Below are positions 5,891 to 6,605 of a DNA stretch of 6,605 nt, piece by piece. The stretch covers positions 1-6,605 of the forward strand of contig JALOMS010000272.1 of NCBI GenBank assembly GCA_025455345.1. Direction: 5' to 3'. The stretch is from Thermoflexibacter sp. GTDB lineage: Bacteria; Bacteroidota; Bacteroidia; Cytophagales; Thermoflexibacteraceae. Within the stretch, counting starts at the first letter, position 1. Each line of letters starts with the position of its first letter. The notes beneath the pieces were generated by a model. That model did no database searches, was not told the origin of the DNA, and worked only from the letters and a program-made list of their open reading frames with translations. The position numbers were made by a program, and so were the translations under genes.

Positions 5891-6605
5891 ATGGAAGAAA
5901 ACAACGAAAGAGGCTTATTCAGAAAAGATAAAACTACAAATAAACCACTCTTGGGCAAGAATTACCTATTTGCCATAGGTATCAACGACTATGAACATGA
6001 AAAAAAATTGCAATTCGCAGTCAGTGATGTAGAAGCTGTGCGCGATTTGCTTTGGGAAAACTATGGATTTGAGAAATTAGAAAAGTATATTTTGACAAAT
6101 GAAAATGCTAATTTACTGCACATCAAGAGCAAACTCAAATTGCTCAAAAGTGAAGTTACAGAAAATGACAGTTTGCTTATTTACTTTGCGGGGCATGGCA
6201 CAGAAGATAAAGAAGCAAAGATGGGCTATTGGATTCCCTATAATGGCAAACAAGGTGAAATTCACCTTACTAATACGGAAATCATTAACCTAATAGGAAA
6301 TATCGATTCCAAACACACCTTGTTAGTTTCGGATTCTTGTTTTTCAGGAACATTATTAGAAACGCGTGATTTAGCAAAAGATAAAATAGGAAACGAGCCT
6401 TCCCGATGGATTTTTACCTCTGGGCGAGATGAGTTAGTATTAGACAAAAGCCCGTTTGCAGAGGCTTTCATCAAATTTTTGAAGGAAAATACTGAACCTC
6501 AGATGTTGCTTGGTGCTTTTGCAGAAAAAGTACGAAAATTTACCATAGAAAAAACAAAAAATACTACCAAACAAATGCCTCGAGTAGGTCGTATGCAAGG
6601 GGTAG
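5891..6605 (+). CDS. Caspase-family (peptidase C14) protein, 3' end cut by the window
   Basis: Reading from ATG 5891 gives 238 codons with no stop before the window edge. The TAG at 6603-6605 is out of frame. The start is fixed: an in-frame TAG lies at 5870-5872 and no other ATG intervenes. There is no signal peptide or membrane segment, so the protein is probably cytoplasmic. Residues ~22-220 form a caspase/metacaspase p20-like fold: LFAIGINDYE (26-35) on the first strand, FAVSDVEAVRDLL (42-54), LLIYFAGHGTED (95-106) with catalytic His102, GYWIPYNG (112-119), and LLVSDSCFSG (144-153) with catalytic Cys150. A later SRWIFTSGRDE (171-181) is also characteristic of bacterial members. Asp46 and Asp148 sit where metacaspases hold the acidic S1 pocket, which would favour cleavage after Arg or Lys (inference). 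Bacterial homologues often carry C-terminal partner domains, and those determine the role. That part is outside the window. No SD site is placed at the start. Confidence 0.93.
   Translation, partial: MEENNERGLFRKDKTTNKPLLGKNYLFAIGINDYEHEKKLQFAVSDVEAVRDLLWENYGFEKLEKYILTNENANLLHIKSKLKLLKSEVTENDSLLIYFAGHGTEDKEAKMGYWIPYNGKQGEIHLTNTEIINLIGNIDSKHTLLVSDSCFSGTLLETRDLAKDKIGNEPSRWIFTSGRDELVLDKSPFAEAFIKFLKENTEPQMLLGAFAEKVRKFTIEKTKNTTKQMPRVGRMQGV

Noticed and set aside
6099..6474. A + strand frame (6099-6293) and a minus-strand frame (6262-6474) inside the caspase gene
   Set aside because: The caspase reading frame contains the conserved His and Cys motifs through this stretch, so these are out-of-frame shadows.

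Overview
The window is AT-rich, and all four of its genes lie on the + strand. None has a convincing Shine-Dalgarno site, and several upstream regions carry the TAnnTTTG -7 element used by Bacteroidota. With the gene families present (a Bacteroidota-type LVIVD-repeat protein, a PVC-type heme-binding CxxCH protein, an exported ThuA-like protein and a bacterial caspase), this points to a member of the Bacteroidota, plausibly a Cytophagales-like gliding or marine lineage. The lineage below phylum is a guess from gene style.

Layout. (1) Bases 1-1167 hold the 3' part of an LVIVD-repeat beta-propeller gene whose true start, probably with a lipoprotein signal, lies before the window. (2) Bases 1168-1550 are non-coding, with a strong terminator hairpin (1293-1327) and two promoter-like elements, the nearer one well placed for the next gene. 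(3) Bases 1551-4673 encode a 1040-residue exported fusion: membrane-targeting segment, degenerate SGNH domain, propeller of the 'membrane-bound dehydrogenase' type, HEAT-like helices and a C-terminal cytochrome c domain. (4) Bases 4727-5692 encode an exported ThuA-like protein 53 bases downstream, with no promoter or terminator visible between, so 3 and 4 look like a two-gene operon. (5) A 35-base, near-perfect palindrome followed by T6 (5755-5799) ends that operon. (6) From 5891 to the window end runs the N-terminal 238 residues of a caspase-family (C14) protease with an intact His/Cys dyad. It is open at the right edge.

How the genes may work together. The SGNH-propeller-cytochrome protein and the ThuA protein are a recurring pairing in Bacteroidota, Planctomycetota and Verrucomicrobiota, and are thought to act on carbohydrates in the periplasm: the propeller would oxidise a substrate and pass electrons to the fused heme, while the ThuA protein would handle the substrate or product. 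The pairing is known; the substrate and chemistry here are inference. The LVIVD gene is separated from this operon by a terminator, and the caspase gene by the palindrome, so neither is clearly functionally linked. I see no transposon, CRISPR array, tRNA or rRNA. The most unusual points are the loss of all three SGNH catalytic residues in the fusion protein, the long palindrome, and the truncated caspase gene whose missing C-terminal part would decide its role.
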